From Limnohabitans sp. 103DPR2 (GTDB taxonomy: Bacteria; Pseudomonadota; Gammaproteobacteria; Burkholderiales; Burkholderiaceae_C), in contig NZ_CP011834.1 in the NCBI RefSeq assembly GCF_001412575.1, positions 372,001 through 436,000 of the forward strand: a stretch of DNA of 64,000 nucleotides. The letters are read 5' to 3'. The notes beneath the pieces were generated by a model, which saw only the letters and a program-made list of their open reading frames with translations, ran no database searches and was not told the DNA's origin. The translations under genes and the position numbers were made by a program. This document shows positions 9,864 to 18,968 of the stretch, piece after piece (within the stretch, counting starts at the first letter, position 1; each line of letters starts with the position of its first letter).

Positions 9864-11090
9864 ATGAACGACAGTCCAACCATTCGCTCAAGTCCAAGCG
9901 CGCACCCAGATCTGGCCGCCTTGTTGGACACCGTGCGCGCCGCTGCATCGACGGGGTCTGCACCACGCAAAAGCTTTCGGATCCACGGTTCGGGGAGCCA
10001 CGATTTTTATGGCGAGGCCTTGGAAGGCGAGTTGCTGGAAACACGCGGCCTGTCGTGCATTGTGCAATACGAGCCCAGTGAGTTAGTCATCACTGTCGGC
10101 GCTGGCACGCTATTGTGTGATTTGGAAAAAACACTGGCAGCGCAAGGCCAGTGCTTGGCGTTTGAACCTCCGGTGTTTGCAGCCGACCGCACCCACAGCC
10201 AAGCCACCGTGGGTGGCATGGTGGCATCGGGTTTGAGTGGTCCAGCGCGCGCCAGTGTGGGCGCAGTTCGCGACTTTGTGCTCGGTTTGAAATTCATCAA
10301 CGGCCGCGGCGAGCACCTGACTTTTGGTGGCCAGGTCATGAAGAATGTGGCAGGTTACGACGTCAGCCGATTGCTGGCGGGTAGCTGGGGCACCTTGGGT
10401 TTGATCACCGAAGTCTCTTTGAAAGTATTGCCCGTCGCACCCGCAGAGGCTCACCTCATGTGCCGGTTGCCACAAGCTCAAGCGCTGGCATTGTTGCATC
10501 GCTGGGGTGGTCAACCTTTGCCTTTGAATGCCAGTTGTTGGGTCCAAGACAACAGCATGCCAGGCCAGCCCGAGATGTTGTTCGTGCGTCTTCGCGGCGC
10601 ACACGCAGCCGTTGAGGCCGCCAAAGTTCGCATGTCGCAGGACCTTGCGGCCTTGAACAGTGAATTGTTGGTGCAAGCATCCGAGAGTGCAACCCAAGAT
10701 TGGATCGCCTGTGCAGACCAACGCTTGCCCTTTTTTACGCAAGCCGCAGCATCGCCCGATGCGGCCTTGTGGCGTTTGTCGGTGCCTCAAACGGCGCCCG
10801 TTTTGAATTTGCCGGCAAGTACAAGCGCGCCTTTCATTGAATGGCATGGCGCTCAGCGCTGGGTCTGGGCGCCGCTGTCAGAAGCTGAAGCCCTTCGCAA
10901 AGCCGCCGCAGCGGTGGGGGGTCAGGCCACCTTGTTCAGAAGACCGCAGCAAGCTAGTGCGGCCTTGCCAGTGTCGGTGCCCGTCTTCACGCCGCTGGAT
11001 GCGGTACATCAACGCATTCAGCACGCACTGAAACAAGAATTTGACCCTGCCGGCCTGTTTGGCCCTCGCAGATTGAACGCGCATTTCTGA
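9864..11090 (+). CDS. glcE: Glycolate oxidase FAD-binding subunit GlcE
   Basis: Subunit of the membrane-associated glycolate oxidase, which turns glycolate to glyoxylate and passes electrons to quinone. The 408-aa chain has the PCMH-type FAD-binding fold: an early VQYEPSELVITVGAGT segment, the glycine-rich TVGGMVASGLSGP loop and KNVAGYDVSRLLAGSWGTLG, all typical of GlcE/GlcD proteins. It is shorter than GlcD and lacks the long C-terminal cap, which fits GlcE. glcF follows 8 nt downstream. The catalytic subunit gene glcD, normally just upstream, is not in the window. ATG 9864 has only a weak ribosome site. Confidence 0.9.
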   Translation: MNDSPTIRSSPSAHPDLAALLDTVRAAASTGSAPRKSFRIHGSGSHDFYGEALEGELLETRGLSCIVQYEPSELVITVGAGTLLCDLEKTLAAQGQCLAFEPPVFAADRTHSQATVGGMVASGLSGPARASVGAVRDFVLGLKFINGRGEHLTFGGQVMKNVAGYDVSRLLAGSWGTLGLITEVSLKVLPVAPAEAHLMCRLPQAQALALLHRWGGQPLPLNASCWVQDNSMPGQPEMLFVRLRGAHAAVEAAKVRMSQDLAALNSELLVQASESATQDWIACADQRLPFFTQAAASPDAALWRLSVPQTAPVLNLPASTSAPFIEWHGAQRWVWAPLSEAEALRKAAAAVGGQATLFRRPQQASAALPVSVPVFTPLDAVHQRIQHALKQEFDPAGLFGPRRLNAHF

Positions 11091-11098
11091 GGCTCAAC

Positions 11099-12340
11099 AT
11101 GCAAACCCAACTCGCACCTGAGTTTCAAAATACCCTGCTTGGCCAAGAAGCCGAGGCCATTCTTCGCTCGTGCGTGCACTGTGGTTTTTGCACGGCCACG
11201 TGCCCCACTTATCAGTTGATGGGCGACGAACTGGACGGACCGCGTGGCCGCATCTACTTGATGAAGCAAGTCTTTGAAGGTGCCGAGCCCACCCGCAAAA
11301 CGCAAATGCATTTAGACCGGTGCCTCACCTGTCGAAATTGCGAAAGCACCTGCCCCAGTGGCGTGCAGTACGGTCATTTGGTGGACCTGGGTCGCAAGGT
11401 GGTGGATGCCAAAGTTCAGCGGCCCGTCCAAGAACGCGCAGTCCGTTGGCTTTTGAAAGAAGGCCTGACATCCACTCTGTTTGCGCCTGCCATGAAACTG
11501 GGACAAAGTGTGAGGGCTTTGTTGCCCGCAACGCTTCAAGCCAAGGTGCCCGCGCCTCAAGACGCTGGTCCTTGGCCCACCCAAACCCATGCACGAAAAG
11601 TACTGATGTTGGCAGGCTGTGTTCAGCCTGCCATGAAGCCCAACATCAACACCGCCACGGCACGTGTGCTCAATGCATGCGGCATTCAAGTGGTGGTGCC
11701 ACCTGAGGCGGGTTGTTGTGGCGCTGTTAAATTTCACCTGAACGATCAAGTAGGCGGCTTGGACCACATGCGGCGCAACATTGACGCATGGTGGCCATGG
11801 GTCACTCAAGGCGTGGAAGCCATTGTGATGAATGCTTCGGGTTGCGGTGTCACGGTCAAAGAATATGGCCACTTGTTGCAACACGATGCGCAGTATGCAG
11901 ACAAAGCCAAGCGCATTTCAGAACTCACACGGGACCTGAGTGAGTTGTTGCCTTTGTGTTTGCCTGAACTTCAAAAGCGTTTGAAACCCGAGGTGGTGGC
12001 CGCAGCAGGACCCCTGGCCTATCACCCACCTTGCACTTTGCAACATGGGCAGCAATTGAAGGGCAGCGTTGAAGCGCAGTTAGGGCAATTGGGTTTTCAG
12101 TTGCGAGTTTCCGAGCTAGAGTCCAACTTGTGCTGCGGCTCAGCCGGTACTTACTCTGTCTTGCAAGCCGATACCGCGTATGCCTTGCGTGATCGCAAAT
12201 TAGGTCATCTGAACAAGTTGCAACCCAAGGCCATTTTGAGCGCCAACATTGGCTGCATCACCCATTTACAAAGTGGCGCTGACGTGCCCGTAAGGCACTG
12301 GGTGGAGTTGGTGGACGAGGCCTTGACGCTGAGTGCTTAA
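11099..12340 (+). CDS. glcF: Glycolate oxidase iron-sulfur subunit GlcF
   Basis: Carries electrons from GlcD/GlcE to the quinone pool. Two ferredoxin-type 4Fe-4S motifs are intact: Cys25, 28, 31, 35 and Cys75, 78, 81, 85, each followed by Pro. Two cysteine-rich CCG domains follow (GCCGAVKFHLND around residue 200 and NLCCGSAGTYS near 345), as in heterodisulfide-reductase-like subunits. The length of 413 aa is normal. It is coupled to glcE by an 8-nt gap and its stop overlaps the end of the convergent glutathione peroxidase gene by 4 nt. Confidence 0.93.
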   Translation: MQTQLAPEFQNTLLGQEAEAILRSCVHCGFCTATCPTYQLMGDELDGPRGRIYLMKQVFEGAEPTRKTQMHLDRCLTCRNCESTCPSGVQYGHLVDLGRKVVDAKVQRPVQERAVRWLLKEGLTSTLFAPAMKLGQSVRALLPATLQAKVPAPQDAGPWPTQTHARKVLMLAGCVQPAMKPNINTATARVLNACGIQVVVPPEAGCCGAVKFHLNDQVGGLDHMRRNIDAWWPWVTQGVEAIVMNASGCGVTVKEYGHLLQHDAQYADKAKRISELTRDLSELLPLCLPELQKRLKPEVVAAAGPLAYHPPCTLQHGQQLKGSVEAQLGQLGFQLRVSELESNLCCGSAGTYSVLQADTAYALRDRKLGHLNKLQPKAILSANIGCITHLQSGADVPVRHWVELVDEALTLSA

Positions 12341-12825
12341 GCAGCGCTCAGAGCCGCTTCAATGTCTTTGCCAATGTTCTCTGGCTTGTCCATGGGCGCA
12401 TAACGTTTGAGCACGCGGCCATCGCGGCCAATCAAGAACTTGGTGAAATTCCACTTGATGGCCTTGCTGCCCAACAAGCCGGGAGCTTCTGCGCACAACC
12501 ATTGGTACAGGGGATGTGCTTCGGGACCATTCACCTTGATCTTTTCCATCATGGGAAAGCTCACGCCATAGTTCAGTTGGCAGAAGCTGGCAATCGACTC
12601 GTTGCTGCCAGGATCTTGGCTGCCAAACTGATTGCAAGGAAATCCCAACACGGCCAAGCCTTGGTCTTTGTAGGCTTGGTGAATTTTTTCTAAACCCCCA
12701 AACTGGGGTGTGAAGCCACAGGCACTGGCGGTGTTCACGATCAACATCACTTGGCCGCGCAGTGAAGCCAGCGCCAAGGGTTGACCATTCATTTGAATGG
12801 CGTCGAAGTCATAGATTGATTTCAT
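12337..12825 (-). CDS. Glutathione peroxidase family protein
   Basis: Thiol peroxidase that reduces hydroperoxides with glutathione or, more often in bacterial members, thioredoxin. From ATG 12825 (six codons inside the longest frame) the chain is 162 aa. The peroxidatic Cys36 lies in NTASACGFTPQ, Gln66 in GFPCNQFGSQDPG, and the catalytic Trp in IKWNFTKFLI. It has cysteine rather than selenocysteine. Cys64 in FPCNQ is the position used as the resolving cysteine region in some family members. It is convergent with glcF and 36 nt downstream of lplT on the same strand. Confidence 0.93.
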   Translation of the reverse strand: MKSIYDFDAIQMNGQPLALASLRGQVMLIVNTASACGFTPQFGGLEKIHQAYKDQGLAVLGFPCNQFGSQDPGSNESIASFCQLNYGVSFPMMEKIKVNGPEAHPLYQWLCAEAPGLLGSKAIKWNFTKFLIGRDGRVLKRYAPMDKPENIGKDIEAALSAA

Positions 12826-12861
12826 GGGTTGCACCTGCTTCAAAAAATTCAGAATGGCTTG

Positions 12862-14145
12862 TTAGCCGTGAAGGTTGTCGTTTTTGGCAACGTCGATCAA
12901 GTGATTCAACACTGCACTGTGCTCGCGCAGGTTGTGCTCATGCCAGCGCTTGATGACCCACATGATGCTGGCCACCACAAAGCCAAAGGCGGTGATGGCG
13001 CCAAAGGCTGACAAGCCCATGCCCGTCGAGAAACTGTAGAAGCCACCCAACAACAAGATGCATGCTTGCTCGTTGAAATTTTGGACCGCAATCGAACGAC
13101 CTGCACCCATCAAGTTGTGACCTCGGTGTTGCAGCAATGCGTTCATGGGCACCACCAAGAAACCGCCCAAGGCGCCCAACAAAATGAGAAAGGGCGCGGC
13201 CACCCACACGTTGTCGATGAAATTCATGCCCATCACCAACACGCCCATGGCAATGCCCAATGGCATGACGCGCGTGGCCTGATGCAGCTTCATTCGCACA
13301 GAGGCCACCACGGCGCCAACTGCAGTGCCAATGGCCACCACGCCGACCAAGCTAGAAGCCTGTGTGGTGCTGTAGCCCAAGGCCGCTGCGCTCCATGCCA
13401 AGACGATGTAGCGCAAGTTGCCAGAGACGCCCCAAAACAAGGTGGTTGTCGCCAAGGAGATTTGGCCTAAGCGGTCTTTCCACAGGCGAGTGTTGCAATC
13501 CCAGAAGTCGGGCAGCAAGGCCAACAAGTTTTTGGGCATGGCGCGCATGGCGACGCCTGTATCGGGAATGCGGGTGTTGAACCAAGCGGCCAAAGCATAG
13601 AACGTGATCAACAGCAAAATGGCAGCCTCTGGCGCTGTGTCAATGCCTGTATCGACGAGCGGCAAATCAAAGCTCAACAAATACTCAGAGACATGCGTGC
13701 CCACCAATTGGCCGCCGACCAACACGCCCAAAATGATGGAGGCGATGGTGAGGCCTTCAATCCAACCATTGGCCTTGACCAATTGAGAGGCGGGCAACAA
13801 TTCGGTCAAGATGCCATATTTGGCGGGTGAATAGGCTGCGGCGCCCAATCCCACAATGGCGTAGGACAGCAAGGGGTGCGTGCCAAACAACATCAACAAA
13901 CAGCCCACCACTTTGATGGCATTGCTGATGAACATCACCTCGCCTTTGGGCCGTGAGTCTGCAAAGGCGCCGACAAAGGGCGCAAGCACCACATAAAACA
14001 AAGCAAACATGGGCACCAAGGCCGCACGCTGCCACTCCGCGCCACCGCTGGTGCGAATCAGTTCTACCGCCGCGACGAAAAGCGCGTTGTCGGCCAACGA
14101 ACTGAAAAACTGGGCCGCCATGATGGTGTAAAAACCGCGCTTCAT
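12862..14145 (-). CDS. lplT: Lysophospholipid transporter LplT
   Basis: MFS protein of 427 aa that flips lysophospholipids across the inner membrane for re-acylation. The N-terminus MKRGFYTIMAAQFFSSLADNA and the segment AAYSPAKYGILTELLP are hallmarks of the LplT branch. In E. coli lplT is joined to aas, the acyltransferase gene; no aas is adjacent here. Here it lies head to head with alr, with 173 nt between. The C-terminus ends in a short hydrophilic tail. The assignment to LplT, not just MFS, is by family resemblance. Confidence 0.87.
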   Translation of the reverse strand: MKRGFYTIMAAQFFSSLADNALFVAAVELIRTSGGAEWQRAALVPMFALFYVVLAPFVGAFADSRPKGEVMFISNAIKVVGCLLMLFGTHPLLSYAIVGLGAAAYSPAKYGILTELLPASQLVKANGWIEGLTIASIILGVLVGGQLVGTHVSEYLLSFDLPLVDTGIDTAPEAAILLLITFYALAAWFNTRIPDTGVAMRAMPKNLLALLPDFWDCNTRLWKDRLGQISLATTTLFWGVSGNLRYIVLAWSAAALGYSTTQASSLVGVVAIGTAVGAVVASVRMKLHQATRVMPLGIAMGVLVMGMNFIDNVWVAAPFLILLGALGGFLVVPMNALLQHRGHNLMGAGRSIAVQNFNEQACILLLGGFYSFSTGMGLSAFGAITAFGFVVASIMWVIKRWHEHNLREHSAVLNHLIDVAKNDNLHG

Positions 14146-14210
14146 GAAATCATGCAGTGAATCGATCAGGCAAAAGGCCGAATTCGAAAATGAGAAAAAG
14201 TATCAAAGCA

Positions 14211-14228
14211 ACACTCGCTAGCGTGTGT
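14211..14228. promoter_or_regulatory. Imperfect palindrome between lplT and alr (possible operator)
   Basis: ACAC-T-CGCTAGCG-T-GTGT is an 18-bp dyad with one symmetric mismatch, centred between two divergent genes. The arms are long enough for a dimeric regulator, but no regulator gene is near. The remaining 155 nt of this gap show only AT-rich stretches such as GTTATATC near 14247 that could serve as a -10 for alr. Confidence 0.35.
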
Positions 14229-14318
14229 TGGCGTAAGTTTCAGTTATATCACGCTCTGTAGTGCCACAATCTAGGCTTCAACCCGCGAGATTGATCGCCG
14301 TTTTTGTAACGATCCGCC

Positions 14319-15437
14319 ATGCCAAGACCGATTCAGGCCACCATCGACATTCAAGCTTTGCGCCACAACCTGTCGCAAATCAAAGCCGCGGCCCCCGATG
14401 CGCTGGTCTGGGGCGTGGTCAAGGCCAACGCCTATGGCCATGGCATCGAGCGTGTTTTCGAGGGTTTGCGGGCGGCTGACGGCATTGCCTTGCTGGATTT
14501 GGCTGAGGCCGAACGCGTTCGCCAACTGGGTTGGCGTGGACCTGTTCTGTTGCTAGAAGGGGTGTTTGAGACGCGTGATTTGGAGTTGTGTTCTCGATTG
14601 AACCTGTGGCACGTTGTGCACTGCGAAGCGCAAATCGACATGCTGGCGGTGCACAAAACCCATCAGCCGCATCGGGTCTTTCTCAAAATGAACAGTGGCA
14701 TGAACCGTTTGGGATTTGCCCCTCAGGCCTTCCGGGCTGCTTGGACGCGATTGAATGCATTGCCGCAAGTGGATGAAATTTCACTGATGACACACTTCAG
14801 TGACGCCGACGGTGAAAAAGGCATTGCAGCGGCCATGTCCATCTTTCACCAATACACCCATGATTTGTCTGGCGAACGAAGTTTGTGCAACAGCGCAGCA
14901 AGCTTGCGCCACGCCAAAGATTTGGCTGTGCGCGCAGACTGGATCCGACCTGGCATTGCTTTGTATGGCAGTTCGCCCGATTTCCCTTTGCACTCAGCCC
15001 AAGACTGGGGTTTGAAACCCGTCATGAGTTTGAATGCCAACATCATTGCTGTGCAACATTTGCAAGCAGGTGACACGGTGGGCTATGGCTCGGCATTTGT
15101 AGCCGACGGCCCAATGCGAATTGGCGTGGTGGCGTGTGGTTATGCCGACGGCTATCCGCGCATTGCCCCAACGGGCACTCCCGTTTGTGTGGACGGTCAT
15201 CGTACGCGTACGCTAGGCCGTGTCAGCATGGACATGCTCACGGTGGACCTCACTGATTTGCCGCATGCCGATGTGGGCAGCGAAGTGACCTTGTGGGGCC
15301 TGCCTCAAAAAAGCACATCCCAAGCAAGTTCCACAACGGGCGTTGTCATTGACGAAGTTGCGCATGCAGCCGGTACGGTAGGCTACGAATTGATGTGTGC
15401 TTTGGCAGCACGCGTGCCAGTGGTGGTCAAGGATTGA
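14319..15437 (+). CDS. alr: Alanine racemase
   Basis: PLP enzyme that makes D-alanine for peptidoglycan. The protein is 372 aa, the usual length. The PLP lysine is Lys35 in [10 protein letters not shown], and the second catalytic residue, the tyrosine from the partner subunit, lies in [11 protein letters not shown] of the C-terminal beta domain. [13 protein letters not shown] is another conserved strand. A DMT transporter gene overlaps the stop, either by 4 nt (TTG start at 15434) or more. ATG 14319 has no strong Shine-Dalgarno. Confidence 0.95.
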   Translation: MPRPIQATIDIQALRHNLSQIKAAAPDALVWGVVKANAYGHGIERVFEGLRAADGIALLDLAEAERVRQLGWRGPVLLLEGVFETRDLELCSRLNLWHVVHCEAQIDMLAVHKTHQPHRVFLKMNSGMNRLGFAPQAFRAAWTRLNALPQVDEISLMTHFSDADGEKGIAAAMSIFHQYTHDLSGERSLCNSAASLRHAKDLAVRADWIRPGIALYGSSPDFPLHSAQDWGLKPVMSLNANIIAVQHLQAGDTVGYGSAFVADGPMRIGVVACGYADGYPRIAPTGTPVCVDGHRTRTLGRVSMDMLTVDLTDLPHADVGSEVTLWGLPQKSTSQASSTTGVVIDEVAHAAGTVGYELMCALAARVPVVVKD

Positions 15438-16342
15438 AACATTCGGCACCACAGCGATTGGCGCTGAGCGCCGCCCTTGTTTTGATTTTGATCTGGGGTG
15501 CCAACTTCAGTGTGCAAAAGTACCTGCTGAACACGCTCACGCCCAGTGGATTTTTGCTGGCGCGCTATCTCATCATGCCTGTGTGTGCGCTCATCTTGAT
15601 GCGCGTCACGCTGGGTCAATTTCTGCCGCCGTTGCCGCGCCAAGATGTGATGGCCTTGGCCCGTTTGGGTTTTGTGGGACACAGCTTGCATGTGGGCATC
15701 GTGTGTTACGGCATTCATTTGTCGACGCCATTTTCAAGCTCTGTGATCTTGGCATGTGGTCCCATCTTTACCCTGTTGATCTTGCGCTGGAAAGGCCATG
15801 AAAAGTTGCAGCGCACCCAAGCGATCGGTGTGATGGTTGCATTCGCAGGCGTGCTACTTTTCTTGTCTGACAAATTGCTCAAAGGTGACTGGCGCGCCAG
15901 TGGCGGCGATGTGATGTTGTTTGTGGCTGCGGTATTGTTCTCTTATTACACCGTTCAAGCCAAGCCCCTGCTTGAGAAACATGGCAGCGTGCTCACGATG
16001 GGTTACGCCACCTTGTGGGGTGGATTGCCCGTCATGCTCTTGTCTATTCCTGCGGGCCTTGAAGCGCCTTGGGACAGTTTGGGTTTGCAAGGCTGGGTGG
16101 CCATGGCGTGGTCCATTTTGATTTCAGCGTTTGGCGGTTGGTTGGTGTGGGGCTGGGTGAACCAAGTAAGGGGAGTGGCCAAAACCGCACCCTTGATGTA
16201 CCTCATGCCGCCTGTTGCGGGTTTGTTTGCTTGGGCCCTTACGGGTGAGCAATACACCGTGATCAAGCTGGTTGGCGCGGCCATTGCCTTGATGGGCGTG
16301 GCCTATACCCAGTTTGCGCCTCAGCGGAAAAATCCGTCGTAA
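15434..16342 (+). CDS. EamA/DMT family transporter
   Basis: About 302 aa with ten hydrophobic segments forming the two EamA repeats; the first begins [16 protein letters not shown] and the second [12 protein letters not shown]. Members export amino acids or other metabolites, and the substrate is not readable here. Two starts are possible: TTG 15434, overlapping the alr stop as TTGA, and GTG 15395 inside alr. I prefer 15434, since the added residues look unlike a transporter N-terminus, although neither has a good ribosome site. The 3' end overlaps the convergent TSUP gene by 22 nt. Confidence 0.82.
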   Translation: MKHSAPQRLALSAALVLILIWGANFSVQKYLLNTLTPSGFLLARYLIMPVCALILMRVTLGQFLPPLPRQDVMALARLGFVGHSLHVGIVCYGIHLSTPFSSSVILACGPIFTLLILRWKGHEKLQRTQAIGVMVAFAGVLLFLSDKLLKGDWRASGGDVMLFVAAVLFSYYTVQAKPLLEKHGSVLTMGYATLWGGLPVMLLSIPAGLEAPWDSLGLQGWVAMAWSILISAFGGWLVWGWVNQVRGVAKTAPLMYLMPPVAGLFAWALTGEQYTVIKLVGAAIALMGVAYTQFAPQRKNPS

Positions 16343-17079
16343 GTCGTTTTCACAATCAGGGCCGCCACTACAGCCAAAAATACATAGCGCACAAAGCCCG
16401 CACCGTGTTTCAAGGCCAAGCGGGTGCCCAGCAAACTGCCGAGCACATTCGCCAAAGCCATGGGCAGTGCCAGATGCCACCACACATGGCCTTGCAAGGT
16501 GAACAACACCAGCGCTGCAAAATTGGTGGCGGTGTTCATCAACTTGGCAGAAGCTGAAGCGTTGAGAAAGTCGTAACCCAACAAGCGCACATACGCAAAG
16601 ACAAAAAAACTGCCAGTGCCAGGGCCAAAGAAGCCATCGTAAAAGCCAATCAACAGCCCCATGACCATGGCCGCAATGGCCTCTTGCCGACCTTTGAAGC
16701 GAGGCTCGTGACGTTGCCCCATGTCTTTCTTGGCCAGCGTGTAGGCCAGCAAGGCCAACAAAATAAAGGGCAAGGCTTTGCGCAAAAAACTGGGGTCAAC
16801 CTCCGTGACCGTCCATGCGCCTAGCAAGGAGCCGAGCAAGCCTGCACTGGCAGCAGGCATCAGGGCGCCCCATCGCATGTCTACTTTTTTGCTGAACTGG
16901 TACGTGGCAAATGCAGTGCCCCAAATGGCGGCGCTTTTATTGGTGCCGACCAAGGTGGCTGGGGGAGCAGATGGAAATGTGGCGAAGAGTGCGGGAACCA
17001 AAATCAGGCCACCCCCGCCAACGATCGAATCGACCATGCCGGCAAACAAGGACGCGAGAGAGACGATCAGCAATTCCAT
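16321..17079 (-). CDS. TSUP (TauE/SafE) family transporter
   Basis: A 252-aa membrane protein with about eight helices. The opening VDSIVGGGGLILVPAL and the midpoint GFYDGFFGPGTGSFF are the paired signatures of sulfite exporter TauE/SafE proteins, which move sulfite, sulfoacetate or other small organic anions. The start codon is remarkable: ATG 17079 directly follows the poly-U tract of a terminator read in the same direction, so there is no Shine-Dalgarno. No better in-frame start exists nearby. It may rely on read-through or initiate as a near-leaderless message. Confidence 0.88.
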   Translation of the reverse strand: MELLIVSLASLFAGMVDSIVGGGGLILVPALFATFPSAPPATLVGTNKSAAIWGTAFATYQFSKKVDMRWGALMPAASAGLLGSLLGAWTVTEVDPSFLRKALPFILLALLAYTLAKKDMGQRHEPRFKGRQEAIAAMVMGLLIGFYDGFFGPGTGSFFVFAYVRLLGYDFLNASASAKLMNTATNFAALVLFTLQGHVWWHLALPMALANVLGSLLGTRLALKHGAGFVRYVFLAVVAALIVKTTYDGFFR

Positions 17080-17080
17080 G

Positions 17081-17106
17081 AAAAAAAAGCGCCGCTTTCG
17101 CGGCGC
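17081..17106 (-). terminator. Rho-independent terminator downstream of the GMC oxidoreductase gene
   Basis: On the minus strand GCGCCGC (17106-17100) pairs with GCGGCGC (17095-17089) around a GAAA tetraloop, followed by eight U residues (17088-17081). One base separates the U tract from the ATG of the TSUP gene. It would end the catabolic operon that stops at 17238, or a small RNA starting in between. Confidence 0.9.
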
Positions 17107-17200
17107 CTATCAAAAGTTACATCTCGTTTTGGATGTTCATGTTCGAGTAGTTTGGGTGTCTCCTCTGCCCTCAAAACGAACCCAAACTGCAGTTCATCGA
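17081..17200 (-). ncRNA. Candidate structured small RNA or 3' UTR element
   Basis: Between the GMC stop (17238) and the terminator, the minus strand folds into three consecutive hairpins: a 9-bp stem (AGTTTGGGT 17188-17180 with ACCCAAACT 17157-17149) whose 22-nt loop exposes AGAGGAGA, a small CTCG/CGAG stem (17147-17144 with 17126-17123), and the terminator. A seven-codon frame (MNIQNEM, 17140-17117) lies between but has no well-placed ribosome site. The layout resembles a terminator-bounded regulatory RNA, either processed from the operon or with its own promoter. I recognise no named family. Confidence 0.4.
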
Positions 17201-17237
17201 GTGCATGAAATGTAGCGTGCTTCACAGGCCATTCCCA

Positions 17238-18965
17238 TCAGGGATTTCCCGTGGCGTCCAAAGCCATCCAATGCGCCGCCTTTTCCGCAATCATCAAGGT
17301 GGGGCTGTTGGTGTTGCCGCTGGTAATGGTGGGCATGACGCCCGCATCGACAACACGCAAACCGCGGATGCCGCGGACTTGAAGTTGACTGTTGACCACT
17401 GCCATCGCGTCATCATCGCGGCCCATGCGTGTTGTACCGACCGGGTGAAAAATGGTGCTGGCAATGTCGCCGGCCAGTTTGGCCAGCTCTTCATCTGTTT
17501 GGTATTGCACCCCAGGCTTGAACTCTTCGGGCTCGTACCGTGCCATGGCCGCTTGTGACATGATGCGGCGCGTGACGCGCAGACTGTCGGCCGCTACTTT
17601 GCGGTCTGCATCGGTGCTCAGGTAATTGGGTGCAATGGCTGGTGCGTCTTTGAAGTCAGGGCTCTTCAAAGTGACGCTGCCGCGGCTGGTGGGATTCAAG
17701 TTGCAGACACTGGCCGTGATGGCCGGGAAGTTGTGCAGCGGCTCACCAAATGCATCCAAGCTGAGGGGCTGCACATGGTATTGAATGTTGGCCCAGGCTT
17801 GAGAGGGATCGCTTTTGGTGAAGGCCCCCAATTGACTGGGCGCCATGCTCATCGGACCACTGCGTGACATGGCATATTCCAAACCAATTTTGGCTTTGCC
17901 CCACCAGTTGTTGGCCAAGGTGTTGAGTGTCTTGGCATGCTTCACTTTGTAGACCGAGCGTATTTGCAAATGGTCTTGCAGGTTGGCGCCAACACCTGGC
18001 AAATCGTGCTGTACTGCAACTCCCACAGGCTTGAGAAGATCGGGATTGCCAATGCCAGACAACTGCAAAATTTGCGCAGAGCCAATGCTGCCAGCACTCA
18101 AGGCCACTTCGCGTGTGGCGGTGGCGGTGACCAGTTGATGGCCATCCCAAACCTTGACACCGGTGCAGCGCTTGGCACCGTTCGCATCGGTTTCGAGAAC
18201 AAGGCCCGCCACTTGCGCTTGCGTCCACAACTCAAAGTTGGGACGTGCAAAACAGGTAGGACGCAAAAAAGCTTGGGCTGTGTTCCAACGCCAGCCGCTT
18301 CGTTGGTTCACTTCAAAATAACCAATGCCTTCGTTGTTGCCTTGGTTGAAATCTTCTGTGGCCGGAATGCCCGCTTGTTGTGCGGCTTGTGAAAAGGCGT
18401 CGAGCACGCCCCAACTGAGACGTTGTTTTTCAATGCGCCATTCGCCACCGGCTTGTCGGGCTTTGAGCACTTTGAAATAGTCTTGAGACTTGGCGTCAGA
18501 TGCGCCAGCACTGTCAAATAATTCTGGCTTGACGCCTTTGGCGCCATGCAGTGGGCTTGCGCCTTTGTAATGGTCTTCGTGTGCTTTGAAATAAGGCAAG
18601 CACTTGTCCCAGCGCCAATCATCACTGCCGGTGAGTTGCGCCCACTGATCGTAGTCGCGTGATTGGCCTCGCATGTAGATCATGCCGTTGATACTGCTAC
18701 AGCCCCCCAAGACTTTGCCGCGGGGATAGCGCAAGCTGCGGCCGTTCAAGCCATCGGCCGCTTCGGTTTGGTACAACCAATCGGTGCGTGGATTGCCAAT
18801 GCAATACAGATAGCCGACAGGGATGTGAATCCAGTGATAGTCATCTCTCTTGCCCGCTTCAATCAGCAGCACCCGCTTGCTGGCGTCTGCAGACAAGCGA
18901 TTGGCCAACAGGCAACCGGCCGTTCCTGCGCCAACGATGATGTAGTCAAAGGTGCTGTCGTTCAT
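17238..18965 (-). CDS. GMC family FAD-dependent oxidoreductase (alcohol/choline dehydrogenase-like)
   Basis: A 575-aa flavoprotein oxidising an alcohol to an aldehyde. The N-terminal Rossmann motif IIVGAGTAGCLLANRLS binds FAD, GGCSSINGMIYMRG is GMC signature 1, and GSIGSAQILQLSGIG is signature 2. The conserved catalytic His lies in FHPVGTTRMG and its partner Asn in GNTNSPTLMI. Its start is 3 nt after the mmsA stop, so the two are co-translated. GMC enzymes paired with MmsA are known for 3-hydroxypropionate oxidation (HpdH in Pseudomonas denitrificans); choline dehydrogenase is less likely as the partner is not a betaine aldehyde dehydrogenase. Confidence 0.88.
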   Translation of the reverse strand: MNDSTFDYIIVGAGTAGCLLANRLSADASKRVLLIEAGKRDDYHWIHIPVGYLYCIGNPRTDWLYQTEAADGLNGRSLRYPRGKVLGGCSSINGMIYMRGQSRDYDQWAQLTGSDDWRWDKCLPYFKAHEDHYKGASPLHGAKGVKPELFDSAGASDAKSQDYFKVLKARQAGGEWRIEKQRLSWGVLDAFSQAAQQAGIPATEDFNQGNNEGIGYFEVNQRSGWRWNTAQAFLRPTCFARPNFELWTQAQVAGLVLETDANGAKRCTGVKVWDGHQLVTATATREVALSAGSIGSAQILQLSGIGNPDLLKPVGVAVQHDLPGVGANLQDHLQIRSVYKVKHAKTLNTLANNWWGKAKIGLEYAMSRSGPMSMAPSQLGAFTKSDPSQAWANIQYHVQPLSLDAFGEPLHNFPAITASVCNLNPTSRGSVTLKSPDFKDAPAIAPNYLSTDADRKVAADSLRVTRRIMSQAAMARYEPEEFKPGVQYQTDEELAKLAGDIASTIFHPVGTTRMGRDDDAMAVVNSQLQVRGIRGLRVVDAGVMPTITSGNTNSPTLMIAEKAAHWMALDATGNP

Positions 18966-18968
18966 GAA

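Noticed and set aside
17117..17140. Seven-codon minus-strand reading frame (MNIQNEM) as a leader peptide
   Set aside because: The nearest purine-rich ribosome site is about 19 nt upstream, too far, and no codon bias for an attenuator is visible.
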